Notes: generated by a model from the letters alone, not told the origin. DNA of 64,000 nt from Holophagales bacterium (GCA_009836625.1 VXVC01000004.1:62001-126000); one strand, 5' to 3'; positions 33,993 through 43,860 are shown, numbered from the stretch's first letter. Program-made: numbers and translations.

Positions 33993-35732
33993 ATGTGGCG
34001 TTCTTCTACCTTCGCCCTAGTCCTTCTGGTTGCGGTTCTCTTGGCGTGCGCCGAAGCGGATGGCGGCGCGGACGTGTCGACGGCGGTTCCCTCGACGGAG
34101 CCGGTCTTCGTCGAGCGCGCGTCCGAGGCGGGACTCGACTTCGTTCATCGCAACGGCGGGGCGGGCGAGTACAACTACCCGGAACTCCTGGTGGGAGGCG
34201 GAGCGCTGCTCGACTTCGACGACGACGGACTGCTGGACGTCTACCTCGTACAGAGCGGGCCGGTTCCCGGAGCACCGGAAGCCGCGATGTCGGCGGGCGC
34301 GGTCGCCGACCGGCCGGGCAACGGCCTCTACCGCAACCTGGGTGACGGCGCGTTGGAGGACGTGACGGACGCCGCGGGCGTCGGCGACACGGGCTACGGC
34401 GCCGGGGCGACCGCGGCCGACTACGACCGGGACGGACTGGTCGATCTCTACGTGACGAACGTCGGCCCGAATCGGCTCTATCGCAACCTCGGCGACGGCA
34501 GCTTCGAGGACGTAACCGAACGTGCCGGCGTAGGCGACCCGGCCTGGTCGTCCAGCAGCGTGTTCTTCGACTACGACGGCGACCTGGACCTGGATCTCTT
34601 CGTCGCCAACTACGTGGTCTGGAGCGCCGGCCGGGAGCGCCCATGCCTGGGGCCCAACGGCCTCCGCAACTACTGCAATCCGGCGGAGTACCCGCCGGCC
34701 CCGGACAGCCTGTACCGCAACGACGGCGGCGGCCGGTTCACCGACGTGAGCGAGGTTGCCGGTATCCGCTCGGTTGCTGGGCCGGGCCTGGGGGTCGTCG
34801 CGGCGGACTTCGACGGCGACGACCTAGTCGATCTCTACGTGGCGAACGACCAGGCGGCGAACCACTTGTGGCTGAACCGGGGCGACGGTACGTTCCGCGA
34901 GGACGCGCTGGCGCGGGGCGCGGCACTCAACGAACTCGGCCAGCCCGAGGCCGGCATGGGCATTGCCGTCGCCGACCCCGACGGCGACGGCGATCTCGAC
35001 CTGTTCCTGACTCACCTGAGCGGCGAGACGAACACTTCCTACCGCAACGACGGCGGTGGCTTCTTTCGCGACGTGACCGACGAGGCAAGGCTCGGCGGCG
35101 TGAGCAAGCCGTACACCGGCTTCGGCACCTCCTGGTTCGACTACGACGGCGACGGCGTTCTCGACCTGTTCGTCGCCAACGGCAAGGTGACGCCGGGAGA
35201 TACCGCCGCCTTCGATTATCGCGAGCCGAACCAGTTGTTGCGGGGCATGCCGTCCGGCCGCTACGAGGACGTTTCGAGCCGGGCAGGCCCCGCCCTGGAG
35301 TTACTCGAGGTGAGCCGCGGTGCGGCCTTCGGTGACCTGGACAACGACGGCGACGTCGACGTCCTGCTCGTCAACAACGAAGGACCGGTGAGGTTGTTCC
35401 GGAACGACGTCGGCAACGCCCGCTCGTGGCTGGTCGTCGACCTCTGCGGCGGCGGAGTCTTCGACCGCTCGGCGATCGGCGCCCGGGTTACCGTCGAGGC
35501 GGCGGGGCGAAGCTGGACCCGCGAGGTCCGAGCGGCCTACAGCTTCGCGGTCGGCAACGACCCGCGGGTCCACTTCGGGCTTGGCGATGCGGAACAGGTA
35601 GACCGGCTGGAGGTGCGCTGGCCGGACGGCACCGTTACCGACCGCACCAACGTCGAGGTGAACCGCATCCTGCGCCTGCTGGCGCCGGGCGGGGAGCGAC
35701 CCGCGGAAGGGGTGTGTCGTGACGCGGAGTGA
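33993..35732 (+). CDS. CRTAC1-type lipoprotein with FG-GAP and ASPIC/UnbV
   Basis: A 579-aa lipoprotein (lipobox LLAC, Cys19) made of FG-GAP/VCBS-like calcium-binding blades ('DFDDDGLLDVYL', 'DYDRDGLVDLYV', 'DYDGDLDLDLFV', 'DFDGDDLVDLYV', 'DPDGDGDLDLFL', 'DYDGDGVLDLFV', 'DLDNDGDVDVLL'), ending in an ASPIC/UnbV domain ('GARVTVEAAGRSWTREV' and 'VHFGLGDAEQVDRLEVRWPDG'). The beta-propeller probably mediates binding at the cell surface. A TPR lipoprotein overlaps its end by 14 nt, a pairing common in Acidobacteria and Planctomycetes (family knowledge). Exact role unknown. Confidence 0.88.
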   Translation: MWRSSTFALVLLVAVLLACAEADGGADVSTAVPSTEPVFVERASEAGLDFVHRNGGAGEYNYPELLVGGGALLDFDDDGLLDVYLVQSGPVPGAPEAAMSAGAVADRPGNGLYRNLGDGALEDVTDAAGVGDTGYGAGATAADYDRDGLVDLYVTNVGPNRLYRNLGDGSFEDVTERAGVGDPAWSSSSVFFDYDGDLDLDLFVANYVVWSAGRERPCLGPNGLRNYCNPAEYPPAPDSLYRNDGGGRFTDVSEVAGIRSVAGPGLGVVAADFDGDDLVDLYVANDQAANHLWLNRGDGTFREDALARGAALNELGQPEAGMGIAVADPDGDGDLDLFLTHLSGETNTSYRNDGGGFFRDVTDEARLGGVSKPYTGFGTSWFDYDGDGVLDLFVANGKVTPGDTAAFDYREPNQLLRGMPSGRYEDVSSRAGPALELLEVSRGAAFGDLDNDGDVDVLLVNNEGPVRLFRNDVGNARSWLVVDLCGGGVFDRSAIGARVTVEAAGRSWTREVRAAYSFAVGNDPRVHFGLGDAEQVDRLEVRWPDGTVTDRTNVEVNRILRLLAPGGERPAEGVCRDAE

Positions 35733-36864
35733 CGCCGCGACCGTTGGCGGTGCGCCGGCCGTCTGGCCGGCATGGGGCGCCGCCATCGTCTTCCTGGGGT
35801 TCGTCCTCGGCTGTAGCGACCCGGGAGCCGACGTTCCCAACGAACCAGACCCGGCGACAACCGCCGACATCCCCCGCATCCCCAACCTCTCCGAACTCGA
35901 CCCGGGCTTCGCCACAGCTGTTCGTGACGCTCTCTCAATCGTCGACCGCGACCCGTCCAACGGCGCCGCGATTGGCGCCCTGGGCCGCCTCTACCAGGCG
36001 CACCGCTACGTCGACCAGGCCCGGCATTGCTACGAGCGGGCGGAGAAACTCGATCCATCGAGCCCCGACTGGCCTTACTACCTTGGTTTTCTCGCCGCCA
36101 GCCGCGGCGCTCATGACGAAGCGGCGCGCCGCTTCGAGCGCGCCCTGGAACTCCGTCCGTCGTACTGGGCGGCGCGCGTCCGGCTCGGTAACGTGCTGCT
36201 GGCCGCAGGCGACGCGGACGGATCGGAAGAAGCGTTCCGCGCGGTTCGGGCGGCGTCGCCCGGCACGCCCTGGGGCGAACTCGGGCTGGGCAAGGCGGCC
36301 CGGCGCCGGGGCCAGCCGGAAACCGCGGCTGAGCATCTGCGCACGGCGCTGGCGCTTGACCCCGCCCATCGGGAAACCCGCTACCTGCTGGCGATGACAG
36401 AGCGGCAACTCGGCAACCCGGAGCGCGCCGAGGAACTGCTGGCCGACCTGGCGGACGCGGAAGTCTCGAGCCTCGACGATCCGATGCTGGAGGCCGTGTT
36501 CGAGCTGGTACGGGACACCCAGACCATGATCCGGACGGCGAACCAGCGGCTGGCGGAAGGGGACTACCTCGCTGCGGATCGCCTCTACCGCGAAGTCCTG
36601 CGGCTCGATCCCGACTCCTACGATGCACACCTCAACCTGGGCGTGCTACTCGGCCTGGCCGACCGCAACCAGGAGGCCGCCACGGCTCTGGAAAGGGCGA
36701 TCGCGATCGACCCGGATCGGGCCGACGCCTACGCGCTACTCACGATCGCCTACATCAGGACGGGGCGAGCCGAAGAGGGCCTGCGGCAGTTGGAGAAGGC
36801 GCTCGAGATCGATCCGAATCACCCCAGAGCGCGTGAGATTCTCCAGAACCTGAGCGGAAACTGA
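35719..36864 (+). CDS. TPR lipoprotein
   Basis: A 381-aa protein starting at GTG 35719 within the previous gene. The signal sequence ends in lipobox VLGC (Cys32). From residue 75 on there are at least six tetratricopeptide-type repeats ('GRLYQAHRYVDQARHCYERA', 'FLAASRGAHDEAARRFERAL', and similar), separated by a stretch (about 245-275) with weaker repeats. Likely an outer- or inner-membrane-anchored scaffold for the CRTAC1 protein encoded just upstream. Confidence 0.88.
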   Translation: MTRSDAATVGGAPAVWPAWGAAIVFLGFVLGCSDPGADVPNEPDPATTADIPRIPNLSELDPGFATAVRDALSIVDRDPSNGAAIGALGRLYQAHRYVDQARHCYERAEKLDPSSPDWPYYLGFLAASRGAHDEAARRFERALELRPSYWAARVRLGNVLLAAGDADGSEEAFRAVRAASPGTPWGELGLGKAARRRGQPETAAEHLRTALALDPAHRETRYLLAMTERQLGNPERAEELLADLADAEVSSLDDPMLEAVFELVRDTQTMIRTANQRLAEGDYLAADRLYREVLRLDPDSYDAHLNLGVLLGLADRNQEAATALERAIAIDPDRADAYALLTIAYIRTGRAEEGLRQLEKALEIDPNHPRAREILQNLSGN

Positions 36865-36875
36865 CGCTGGCTGGC

Positions 36876-39554
36876 ATGAAAGGGAGGCTTGACGGCTTCG
36901 GACGCCTGATGCGGTACCTGATGGCCAGTCTCGCGGTGGCGTCGACCTGCCCGCCGGCGGTGCTTGGGCAGGGAGAGGTCCATGAGATCCACGAGATCCA
37001 GGGCCGCGGGTTGTCCAGTCCCCGGGCCGGCATGACAGTCACGACGAACGACAACGTGGTCACCGCAGTCGGCGCCGGCGGGTTCTTCATCCAGACTCCG
37101 TCCGCGCGCAGCGACAACGATGTCGACACCTCGGACGGTGTGTTCGTCCTCCACGGCGGGGCGCCGCCCGTGAGCGTCGGTGACCAGGTTGATGTCGTCG
37201 GTGAGGTCGAAGAGTTCTTCGGCTTCACGCGGATCGACGCGACGGTCGCGGGGGGCTCGGTAGCCATCGACGCCAGCAACCAGGCGTTGCCCGCGGCGGT
37301 GGAGTTCAACGCCGCTCGACCGTCGCCAAACCCCGCGCGTCCAAGTTGCGCCAGGGAGTACGAGTGCTACGAGGGCATGCGCATCCGGATCGCGACCGGA
37401 ACGGTGTCCGGCGGCAGCCAGCACTTCAGGTCGGATCCGGTCGCCGAGATGTACATCACGTCGACTTCTTCGCGCGGCTTCCGCGAGCCCGGCATCGAGT
37501 ATCCGGGCCGACCGGGACTGCCGGTCTGGGATGGAAACCCCGAGGTGTTCGAACTGGACCCCGACAAGATCCGTTTGGAGAACGAATCCTGGGTGCCAGG
37601 CACCACATTCACGGCCACCGGCGTGCTCGGCTACGAGTTCGGCGGCTACGAGATCTGGCCGACCGAACTGACGGTCCGGAGCGCGGCGGAGGCGTTGCCG
37701 CGCGCGGTGCGCGCGAAGGCGCCGGGCGAGATCACGGTGGCGTCGCAGAACCTGCTGAACCTGCGGGAGAACGCCGGTTCGGCCAAGCTCGGCAAGTTGT
37801 CGCGTCTGATCCGGGAGGTTCTTGGTTCCCCCGACATCGTCGCCGTGCAGGAAGTCCAGGGCCGGACCGCGCTCCAGGACCTGGCCGCGCGCATTCGAAG
37901 CGACGACCCGAGCGTGCGCTACACGGCCCATGTCGAGGCGCCGGGCAGGTCGCAGGCTGTGGGTTTTCTGGTGCGCTCGGGAGTAGCGGTTGACCGCGTG
38001 ACTGAACATGGCCGGAGTGAGACGTTCGTAGACCCGCGGGACGGGACTGTCGACCGGCTTCACGATCGGCCGCCGCTCGTGCTCGAGGCGACGGCCGGCG
38101 GCTTGGCGTTCTCGGTGGTGGCCGTCCACAACCGCTCGTTGATCGATGTCGACGACGCGGCACGGGGGGAGTGGGTCCGTACCAAGCGCCTGGAGCAGGC
38201 GCAGTCCGTGGCACGACTCGTCGAGTCGCTTCAGGATGGGAACGCGATCGTCGTGGGCGACTTCAACGCCTTCCAGTTCACCGACGGCTACGTCGACGTC
38301 GTGGGCCAGATCAGGGGGCGTGTAGCGCCGGCCGAGAACCTGATGTTCGGCCCCGACCTCGTCACCAGGGACCTGTGCAACCTGATCGACCGGGCACCGG
38401 CCGCCGAGAAGTACTCGTTTGTCTTTGACGGCAACGCGCAGGCACTCGACCATGCGCTGGTGAACCAGTCGTTGGAACGGCACGTCGTGGGCGTCGAGTA
38501 CGCCCGCGGCAACGCGGACGCCGCGCGGAACCACGAGGACGATGCAACGAACGTGCTCTTCGCCGCGGACCATGACGGCCTGGTCGTGTACCTGACGCCG
38601 GCCGCCAAGCCGCCAGTGAATCCATCGCCCTGCGAGGCCGCGGCGCCCGACCCGGATCCCGGTCCGGACCCTGACCCGGACCCTGACCCCGAACCCGAAC
38701 CCGAACCTGATCCTGACCCCGAGCCGCCGCCGGACCTGGCGGAGTGCGGCGATGACGATGTCCTGTGTGTGGGGCACTTCGACGTCCAGGTCGACTGGCG
38801 TACACACGACGGCAGGACCGGCCGCGGCGTTGCCCACAAGTTGACCGCGGAGAGCGGAGACTTCTGGTTCTTCGAGCCGGCGAACATCGAGATGGTCGTC
38901 AAGGTGCTCGACGGGTGTGCGAACAACGGCCACTTCTGGTTCTTCGCGGCCGGTCTGACGGACATCGAAGTGACGACGACGGTTCGGGACCGGAGGAACG
39001 GAGTCCGGAACACGTGGGTGAATCCCCTGGGCCGGCTGTTCGAGCCGATCAGTGACACCAGGGCGTTCGCGACCTGCACTCCTGAATCGAGCGCGGTGGG
39101 GCTGCGCCGACCGACGCCGGAAGGCGCTACGGCGGAAGCGGCGGAACTCTCGCACCCGGTCTGGCTCGCCGACGCCGTTCAGGCGGTTGCGGCGGTCGGC
39201 ACCTGCGTCGCCGGTGAGACGTCCCTCTGTCTCCAGGACGCACGCTTCGAAGTCCGGGCGAACTGGCAGGCCGGAGAAGGAAGCGGCGTCGGTACGGCTG
39301 TCCCCCGCACGTCGGACACGGGCATGTTCTGGTTCTTCAGCCCCGGCAACGTCGAACTGGTGGTCAAGGTCCTGGACGGTTGCCGTCTGGGAGGGTACCG
39401 GTGGGTGCTGATGGGCGGGTTGACCGACGTCGGCGTTGAGATCACGGTGACGGACAGCGAGTCCGACGCCGTGAAGACCTACCGGAATCCCGAGGGCTCG
39501 CCCTTCGCGACGAGGTTCGATCTCATGGCGTTCCCGTGCAGCGCCGACGGATGA
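36876..39554 (+). CDS. Exported ExeM-like nuclease with duplicated C-terminal domain
   Basis: An 892-aa exported protein. Parts in order: signal peptide (about 1-32); OB-fold-like nuclease accessory region (33-265) as in ExeM/YhcR-type extracellular nucleases; an endonuclease/exonuclease/phosphatase domain (about 285-585) with 'VASQNLLNL', 'VAVQEVQG', 'VVGDFNAF' and 'ALDHALVN'; an Asp-Pro/Glu-Pro linker (about 590-620); and two copies of a domain with 'FWFF', 'VKVLDGC' and 'GLTD' motifs. It probably degrades extracellular DNA or phosphoesters, with the tail binding a surface or substrate. It starts 11 nt after the TPR gene. Confidence 0.82.
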   Translation: MKGRLDGFGRLMRYLMASLAVASTCPPAVLGQGEVHEIHEIQGRGLSSPRAGMTVTTNDNVVTAVGAGGFFIQTPSARSDNDVDTSDGVFVLHGGAPPVSVGDQVDVVGEVEEFFGFTRIDATVAGGSVAIDASNQALPAAVEFNAARPSPNPARPSCAREYECYEGMRIRIATGTVSGGSQHFRSDPVAEMYITSTSSRGFREPGIEYPGRPGLPVWDGNPEVFELDPDKIRLENESWVPGTTFTATGVLGYEFGGYEIWPTELTVRSAAEALPRAVRAKAPGEITVASQNLLNLRENAGSAKLGKLSRLIREVLGSPDIVAVQEVQGRTALQDLAARIRSDDPSVRYTAHVEAPGRSQAVGFLVRSGVAVDRVTEHGRSETFVDPRDGTVDRLHDRPPLVLEATAGGLAFSVVAVHNRSLIDVDDAARGEWVRTKRLEQAQSVARLVESLQDGNAIVVGDFNAFQFTDGYVDVVGQIRGRVAPAENLMFGPDLVTRDLCNLIDRAPAAEKYSFVFDGNAQALDHALVNQSLERHVVGVEYARGNADAARNHEDDATNVLFAADHDGLVVYLTPAAKPPVNPSPCEAAAPDPDPGPDPDPDPDPEPEPEPDPDPEPPPDLAECGDDDVLCVGHFDVQVDWRTHDGRTGRGVAHKLTAESGDFWFFEPANIEMVVKVLDGCANNGHFWFFAAGLTDIEVTTTVRDRRNGVRNTWVNPLGRLFEPISDTRAFATCTPESSAVGLRRPTPEGATAEAAELSHPVWLADAVQAVAAVGTCVAGETSLCLQDARFEVRANWQAGEGSGVGTAVPRTSDTGMFWFFSPGNVELVVKVLDGCRLGGYRWVLMGGLTDVGVEITVTDSESDAVKTYRNPEGSPFATRFDLMAFPCSADG
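38757..39540 (+). repeat. Two copies of a 'FWFF...VKVLDGC' domain
   Basis: Copy 1 spans about 38757-39075 and copy 2 about 39222-39540. Each begins with 'LC', then 'F-V-W', 'FWFF-P-N-E-VVKVLDGC', 'GLTD' and ends with a 'NP-G' loop and a final Cys. The first and last Cys could pair. I do not recognise a named domain. The copies have diverged at many positions, so the duplication is not recent. Confidence 0.7.
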
Positions 39555-39651
39555 GTCGGATCGCCCGGCCACTACTCAAGCTTGAACCAGATCGATGGCG
39601 TGTAGTCTGCCGCCCGCCGGAGGCGTCACAAGGAGCCGGGGAGGTGAGCAG

Positions 39652-40701
39652 ATGAGTCAGGCCGGGAACACGTTGAAGGCGGTTCAGCTTGGGGAGAAGT
39701 GCGGACTCCGGGTGTCGGAGCTGTGCCTGGGAACGATGAACTTCGGCGAACCGGGCAGAGGTCACCAGGGTGACTGGACGCTCGACATCGACGCCTCTCG
39801 GCCGATCTTCCAGGCCGCCATCGAGCGCGGCCTTTTCTACTTCGACTGCGCGGACATCTACGGCATCGGCGCATGCGAACGGGTGGTCGGCGCGCTGCTC
39901 CGCGAACTCCTGCCACGCGACGAGTACGTGATCTCGACCAAGGTGTCCATGCCGATGGGCCGGTCGCCGAACCAGGGCGGGCTGTCCCGCAAGCACATCA
40001 TGGAGGGGGTCGACGGCTGCCTGCAGCGGCTGGGCCTCGACTACATCGATCAGTTGATCATCCATCGGCACCCGCACGCCATTCCCGGCCAGGTCCAGGC
40101 GCCGATCGAGGAGACGCTGGAGGCGCTGCACGACGTGGTCAAGGCTGGCAAGGCGCTCTACCTGGGCGCGTCGTCCATGTTCGCGTGGCAGTTCACGGAG
40201 CTCCAGATGACGGCTCAGCGGAACGGCTGGACCGAGTTCGTGTCGATGCAGAACCACTACAACCTCGTCTACCGCGAGGAAGAGCGGGAGATGAACCCGT
40301 ACTGCGCCCGGACCGGCGTGGCCCTGACACCCTGGTCGCCGCTGGCGCGCGGCATTCTCACGGGCTCGTACAAGGGCAGCTTCGACGAGGGCGGCACGGA
40401 TCGCTCGAAGGGCGGCGACCGGATCCGCACCGAGATGCTCTACGGCGGCGTCGCCACCTTCGACATCGCCGACCGGGTGGTCGAAGTGGCCGGGAAGTAC
40501 GGCCGCACGCCGGCGCAGATCTCGCTCGCCTGGCTGGTCAACAAGCCCGAGGTCACCTCGCCCGTCGTCGGAGTGTCCAAGATCTCCCAGATCGAGCAAC
40601 TCGTCGAGGCGACGACGATCGAACTCGACGAAGAGGACGTCGCCTATCTGGAGGAGTTGTACCAGCCGGTCGAGAACCTGCTGTCACTGGGCCATTCCTG
40701 A
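39652..40701 (+). CDS. Aldo/keto reductase
   Basis: A 349-aa NADPH-dependent oxidoreductase with the AKR tetrad: Asp65 and Tyr70 ('FDCADIYG'), Lys97 ('ISTKVSM') and His138 ('LIIHRHPH'). The C-terminal 'GRTPAQISLAWL' and 'VVGVSKISQIEQLVEA' bind the cofactor. It resembles the YajO / Gfo-type reductases acting on sugars or aldehydes. GGGAGGTGA lies 5 nt before ATG 39652. The 97-nt space upstream contains a possible -10 TAGTCT at 39604-39609 and nothing else I can identify. Confidence 0.9.
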   Translation: MSQAGNTLKAVQLGEKCGLRVSELCLGTMNFGEPGRGHQGDWTLDIDASRPIFQAAIERGLFYFDCADIYGIGACERVVGALLRELLPRDEYVISTKVSMPMGRSPNQGGLSRKHIMEGVDGCLQRLGLDYIDQLIIHRHPHAIPGQVQAPIEETLEALHDVVKAGKALYLGASSMFAWQFTELQMTAQRNGWTEFVSMQNHYNLVYREEEREMNPYCARTGVALTPWSPLARGILTGSYKGSFDEGGTDRSKGGDRIRTEMLYGGVATFDIADRVVEVAGKYGRTPAQISLAWLVNKPEVTSPVVGVSKISQIEQLVEATTIELDEEDVAYLEELYQPVENLLSLGHS

Positions 40702-40734
40702 GGGTTCGTGGCCGGCTGCCGGGCGACCAGGCGC

Positions 40735-40740
40735 TATCAT
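40735..40740 (+). promoter_or_regulatory. -10-like box TATCAT
   Basis: TATCAT 11 nt before the TTG start of the DUF1800 gene. No clear -35. Spacing allows a very short 5' leader. Confidence 0.3.
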
Positions 40741-40751
40741 CGGCGGCGATC

Positions 40752-42590
40752 TTGAAACCTCGCGTTCATCCCGGAAGCTGCGTGGCGGCGGCGATCGCCT
40801 GGTGCATCGCTCTGCCTGCGGCCGCCATCGGCGCGCCGGTCGATTCGGCCGGCCACGCGTGGGTCGGGGATCTGGCGCCGCTGGCCGAGTCGGATTTCGG
40901 CTATGAGCAGGCTGCGCACCTGCTGGAACGGGCCGGTTTCGGCGGCACGCCGGCGGAGATCGAGGAACTCGTCGCGCTCGGTCTCGAGGGAGCGGTCGCC
41001 CGGCTCGTGGACTACGAGGCGGTCGACGACTCGGCGCTTGCGCCGTTCGACGAGTCCGGGATCTGGGATCCGGGAATGGACCCGTTCCCGCCTAGCCGGG
41101 CGGCGGCGGTGCGGCGTGCGCGGCGCCACGGGCGGTCGCTCGGCGTCGACGTCCTCCCCGAGGGTGCGTCGCGACCGATCCAGCCGGTGGTCGACAAGTT
41201 CTTCTACGGGCTTCGCAGCAACGTGCTGGAGACCCGGCGGCTGGCGCTGTGGTGGGCCGACCGGATGGTGGTGACCCCGCGGCCGCTCGAGGAGAAGATG
41301 ACTCTCTTCTGGCACGACCACTTCGCGACCTCCGAGGTGAAGGTCCGCGACGCCCGGAAGATGCATCTGCAGAACCGGACCCTGCGGAGTCACGCCACGG
41401 CTGACTTCAAGAGCCTGGTGCTCGCGGTCATGCGCGATCCGGCGATGCTGGTCTATCTCGACAACCGGGAGAACGTGAAGGACCACCCGAACGAGAACTT
41501 CGGCCGCGAGCTGCTCGAGCTGTTCACGATGGGGGTCGGCAATTACACCGAGCAGGACATCCGCGAGGCGTCGCGGGCGTTCACCGGCTGGACGAACGAC
41601 GTGCTCGACTACCGGTTCGACGCCGAACTCCACGACGACGGTCCGAAGACCTTCCTGGGGCGCGAGGGCAACCTGGGCGGCGAGGAAGTCCTGGACATCA
41701 TCCTCGAGCAGCCGGCGACCGGTGAGTTCCTCGCCGGCAAGGTCTACCGCTACCTGGTGCGGGAGGAACTCGACCCGGCGCTCCAGGTCGAACTGGGCCG
41801 TCGCCTGCGCGAATCGGGATACGAACTGAAGGCGCTGCTGCGGACGATCCTCTCGTCGCGGGACTTCTACAGTCCGCCGTCGGTCGCCACCCAGATCAAG
41901 AGCCCGGTCGCGCTGTTCGTCTCGACCTACCGCAAGCTTGGCGTGCCGCGGGCGCCCACGGTGCCCGACATGAACAGCGTCGCGGGCCGCCTGGGCCAGC
42001 AACTGCTCTACCCGCCGAACGTGGCCGGCTGGGCGGGCGGCCGCACCTGGATCACGCCGGCGACGTTGCTCGAGCGTGGCAACGCGATGCGCTCGGTCCT
42101 CTTCCCGCCGGCGCTCGAGGAGTTCGGCCATCCGGACCGGCGGATGCCCGGGATCTACCGCCAGGTCGGCGAGCGGCTGGCGCGGGGCATGACGATCACG
42201 GCGGCGACGAAACAGGGCGACGCCGCGTCCAACACGCTGGCCGACGCGGACGAGGAGTACAACACCCGCTACGGCGGATATCGCGGCTACGTCGTGGCCT
42301 ACGAGCGGGTCAAGCTCGTGCCGCGCCACGTCCTCGACGTCGACGTGCGGGCCATGGTGCTGGCGGCCGGCGCCACGGATGTCGAGGGAGCGGTCGACCA
42401 CCTCCTGCACCGGTTCCTGCGCGTTCCGCTGACCGAGCCGGGGCGCGCGGCGCTGGTGCGGCACCTCGAGCGCGAACTGGAGTCGACAGGTCTTGAAGCA
42501 CAAGACCCCGGCTCGGTGGAGAAAGTCGAGGAAGCGCTACGCTCGACGCTCTACGTCGTCTTCAGTTCGCCCGAATATCAGTTGGGCTGA
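40752..42590 (+). CDS. Exported DUF1800 protein
   Basis: A 612-aa protein. TTG 40752 is taken as the start because it gives a signal peptide with Lys, Arg and His ahead of 'CVAAAIAWCIALPAAAIGA'. DUF1800 motifs are all present: 'LLERAGFGGTPAEIEEL', 'LFWHDHFATS', 'NRENVKDHPNENFGRELLEL', 'EASRAFTGW' and 'PPNVAGWAGGRTWI'. The next gene is DUF1501. These two families are almost always neighbours and are thought to act together in the periplasm or at the surface; the biochemical role is unknown. Confidence 0.88.
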   Translation: MKPRVHPGSCVAAAIAWCIALPAAAIGAPVDSAGHAWVGDLAPLAESDFGYEQAAHLLERAGFGGTPAEIEELVALGLEGAVARLVDYEAVDDSALAPFDESGIWDPGMDPFPPSRAAAVRRARRHGRSLGVDVLPEGASRPIQPVVDKFFYGLRSNVLETRRLALWWADRMVVTPRPLEEKMTLFWHDHFATSEVKVRDARKMHLQNRTLRSHATADFKSLVLAVMRDPAMLVYLDNRENVKDHPNENFGRELLELFTMGVGNYTEQDIREASRAFTGWTNDVLDYRFDAELHDDGPKTFLGREGNLGGEEVLDIILEQPATGEFLAGKVYRYLVREELDPALQVELGRRLRESGYELKALLRTILSSRDFYSPPSVATQIKSPVALFVSTYRKLGVPRAPTVPDMNSVAGRLGQQLLYPPNVAGWAGGRTWITPATLLERGNAMRSVLFPPALEEFGHPDRRMPGIYRQVGERLARGMTITAATKQGDAASNTLADADEEYNTRYGGYRGYVVAYERVKLVPRHVLDVDVRAMVLAAGATDVEGAVDHLLHRFLRVPLTEPGRAALVRHLERELESTGLEAQDPGSVEKVEEALRSTLYVVFSSPEYQLG

Positions 42591-42601
42591 GGAGTTCCCC
42601 T

Positions 42602-43858
42602 ATGGCTGAACGACTACCCTGCGGCTGTTCGCGGCGCGACTTCCTGCACCGCGGTCTCCTTGGACTCGGCGTCGCCGCCGGTCTGCCGGCGGTTCTCGGC
42701 CGCACGTCCGCGGCGCTCGCGCTGGAGGAACTGCGATCCGGGATCTCCGATGCCTCGGGACGCATCCTGGTCGTGGTGGAGCTTTCCGGCGGCAACGATG
42801 GACTGAACACCGTCATCCCGTTCCGGAACGACGAGTACTACCGGGTGCGCCCGAACCTGGGCATTCGCCCCAAGCGAGCGATCGCGCTTACCGAGGAGGC
42901 CGGGTTCCACCCGTCGCTGGTCGGCATGGAGGGCCTCTACAAGGACGGGAACCTGGCGGTGGTCGAGGGCTGCGGCTACCCGAACCCGAGCCTGTCCCAC
43001 TTCTCGTCGATGGGCTTCTGGCACACCGGCGTGCCGAACGGCGGCGAGGCGCTCGGCTGGCTCGGCCGTCTCGCCGACGACCACGGGCCGGACGGCACGC
43101 CCAACTACATCGTCAACGTGGCCAGCTCGCAGTCCCTGGCGGTGCGCGCGGCGCGGCACTCGCCGCTGGTGTTCGACGACCCGGGCCGCCTCCGGCGCCA
43201 GGGCACGCCGGGCGAGAAACAGGCGCTCGGCCAGCTCGGCGCGGACGAGGCGAGCGGCAACGACGCCCTCGACTTCCTGCGCGGCACGGCCGCCAACGCC
43301 GCTTCCAGCGCGGCGCTCGTGCGCGACGCCTGGTCGGGCTACCGCACGCCGGTCGACTACGGCATCGGCGGCCTCGGCGCCGACCTGCGCAAGGTCGCGG
43401 CCCTGATCGAGGCCGAGCTGCCCACCCGCATCTACTACGTGAGCTTCCGCGGCAACTCGTTCGACACCCACGTCCACCAGGCGGACACGCACGCCCGGCT
43501 GCTGATGTACATGTCCGACGCGGTCGCCGGCTTCCTGCGCGACGTTGGCCGCATCGGCCGGGCTGACGATGTGGCGGTCCTCATGTTCACCGAGTTCGGC
43601 CGGCGGGTGGAGGAGAACGCGAGCCTCGGCACCGATCACGGCACCGCGGGCCCGATGTTCGTCGCCGGCAAGGGCGTCGCCGGCGGCTTCTACGGCGACA
43701 CGCCTGATCTCACCGACCTCGACGACGGCAACCTGAAGATGACGACCGACTTCCGGCGCGTCTACGCGTCGATGATCGAGGGCTGGATGGGGATGGACGA
43801 CGCCTCTGCCGTCCTCAAGGGCGAGTTCCCGGCGCTGCCGGTGTTCGGACCGACGTAG
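42602..43858 (+). CDS. Tat-exported DUF1501 protein
   Basis: A 418-aa protein with a twin-arginine signal 'CSRRDFLHRG' (Arg11-Arg12) and GAGGAG before ATG. The DUF1501 sulfatase-like fold is seen in 'VVVELSGGNDGLNTVIPF', 'FRGNSFDTHVHQADTH', 'MFTEFGRRVEENASLGTDHG' and 'MFVAGKGVAGGFYG'. Its Asp/His residues resemble the alkaline-phosphatase superfamily metal site, but no catalytic Cys/Ser is certain. Partner of the DUF1800 gene 11 nt upstream. Confidence 0.9.
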   Translation: MAERLPCGCSRRDFLHRGLLGLGVAAGLPAVLGRTSAALALEELRSGISDASGRILVVVELSGGNDGLNTVIPFRNDEYYRVRPNLGIRPKRAIALTEEAGFHPSLVGMEGLYKDGNLAVVEGCGYPNPSLSHFSSMGFWHTGVPNGGEALGWLGRLADDHGPDGTPNYIVNVASSQSLAVRAARHSPLVFDDPGRLRRQGTPGEKQALGQLGADEASGNDALDFLRGTAANAASSAALVRDAWSGYRTPVDYGIGGLGADLRKVAALIEAELPTRIYYVSFRGNSFDTHVHQADTHARLLMYMSDAVAGFLRDVGRIGRADDVAVLMFTEFGRRVEENASLGTDHGTAGPMFVAGKGVAGGFYGDTPDLTDLDDGNLKMTTDFRRVYASMIEGWMGMDDASAVLKGEFPALPVFGPT

Positions 43859-43860
43859 GG

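Noticed and set aside
38640-38730. Asp-Pro / Glu-Pro repeat as a possible CRISPR or DNA satellite
   Set aside because: The repetition is at protein level with mixed codons inside an open frame; it is a flexible linker.
36819-39572. 917-codon minus-strand frame opposite the nuclease
   Set aside because: Arg/His/Val-rich shadow without signal or domain; the nuclease frame carries all motifs.
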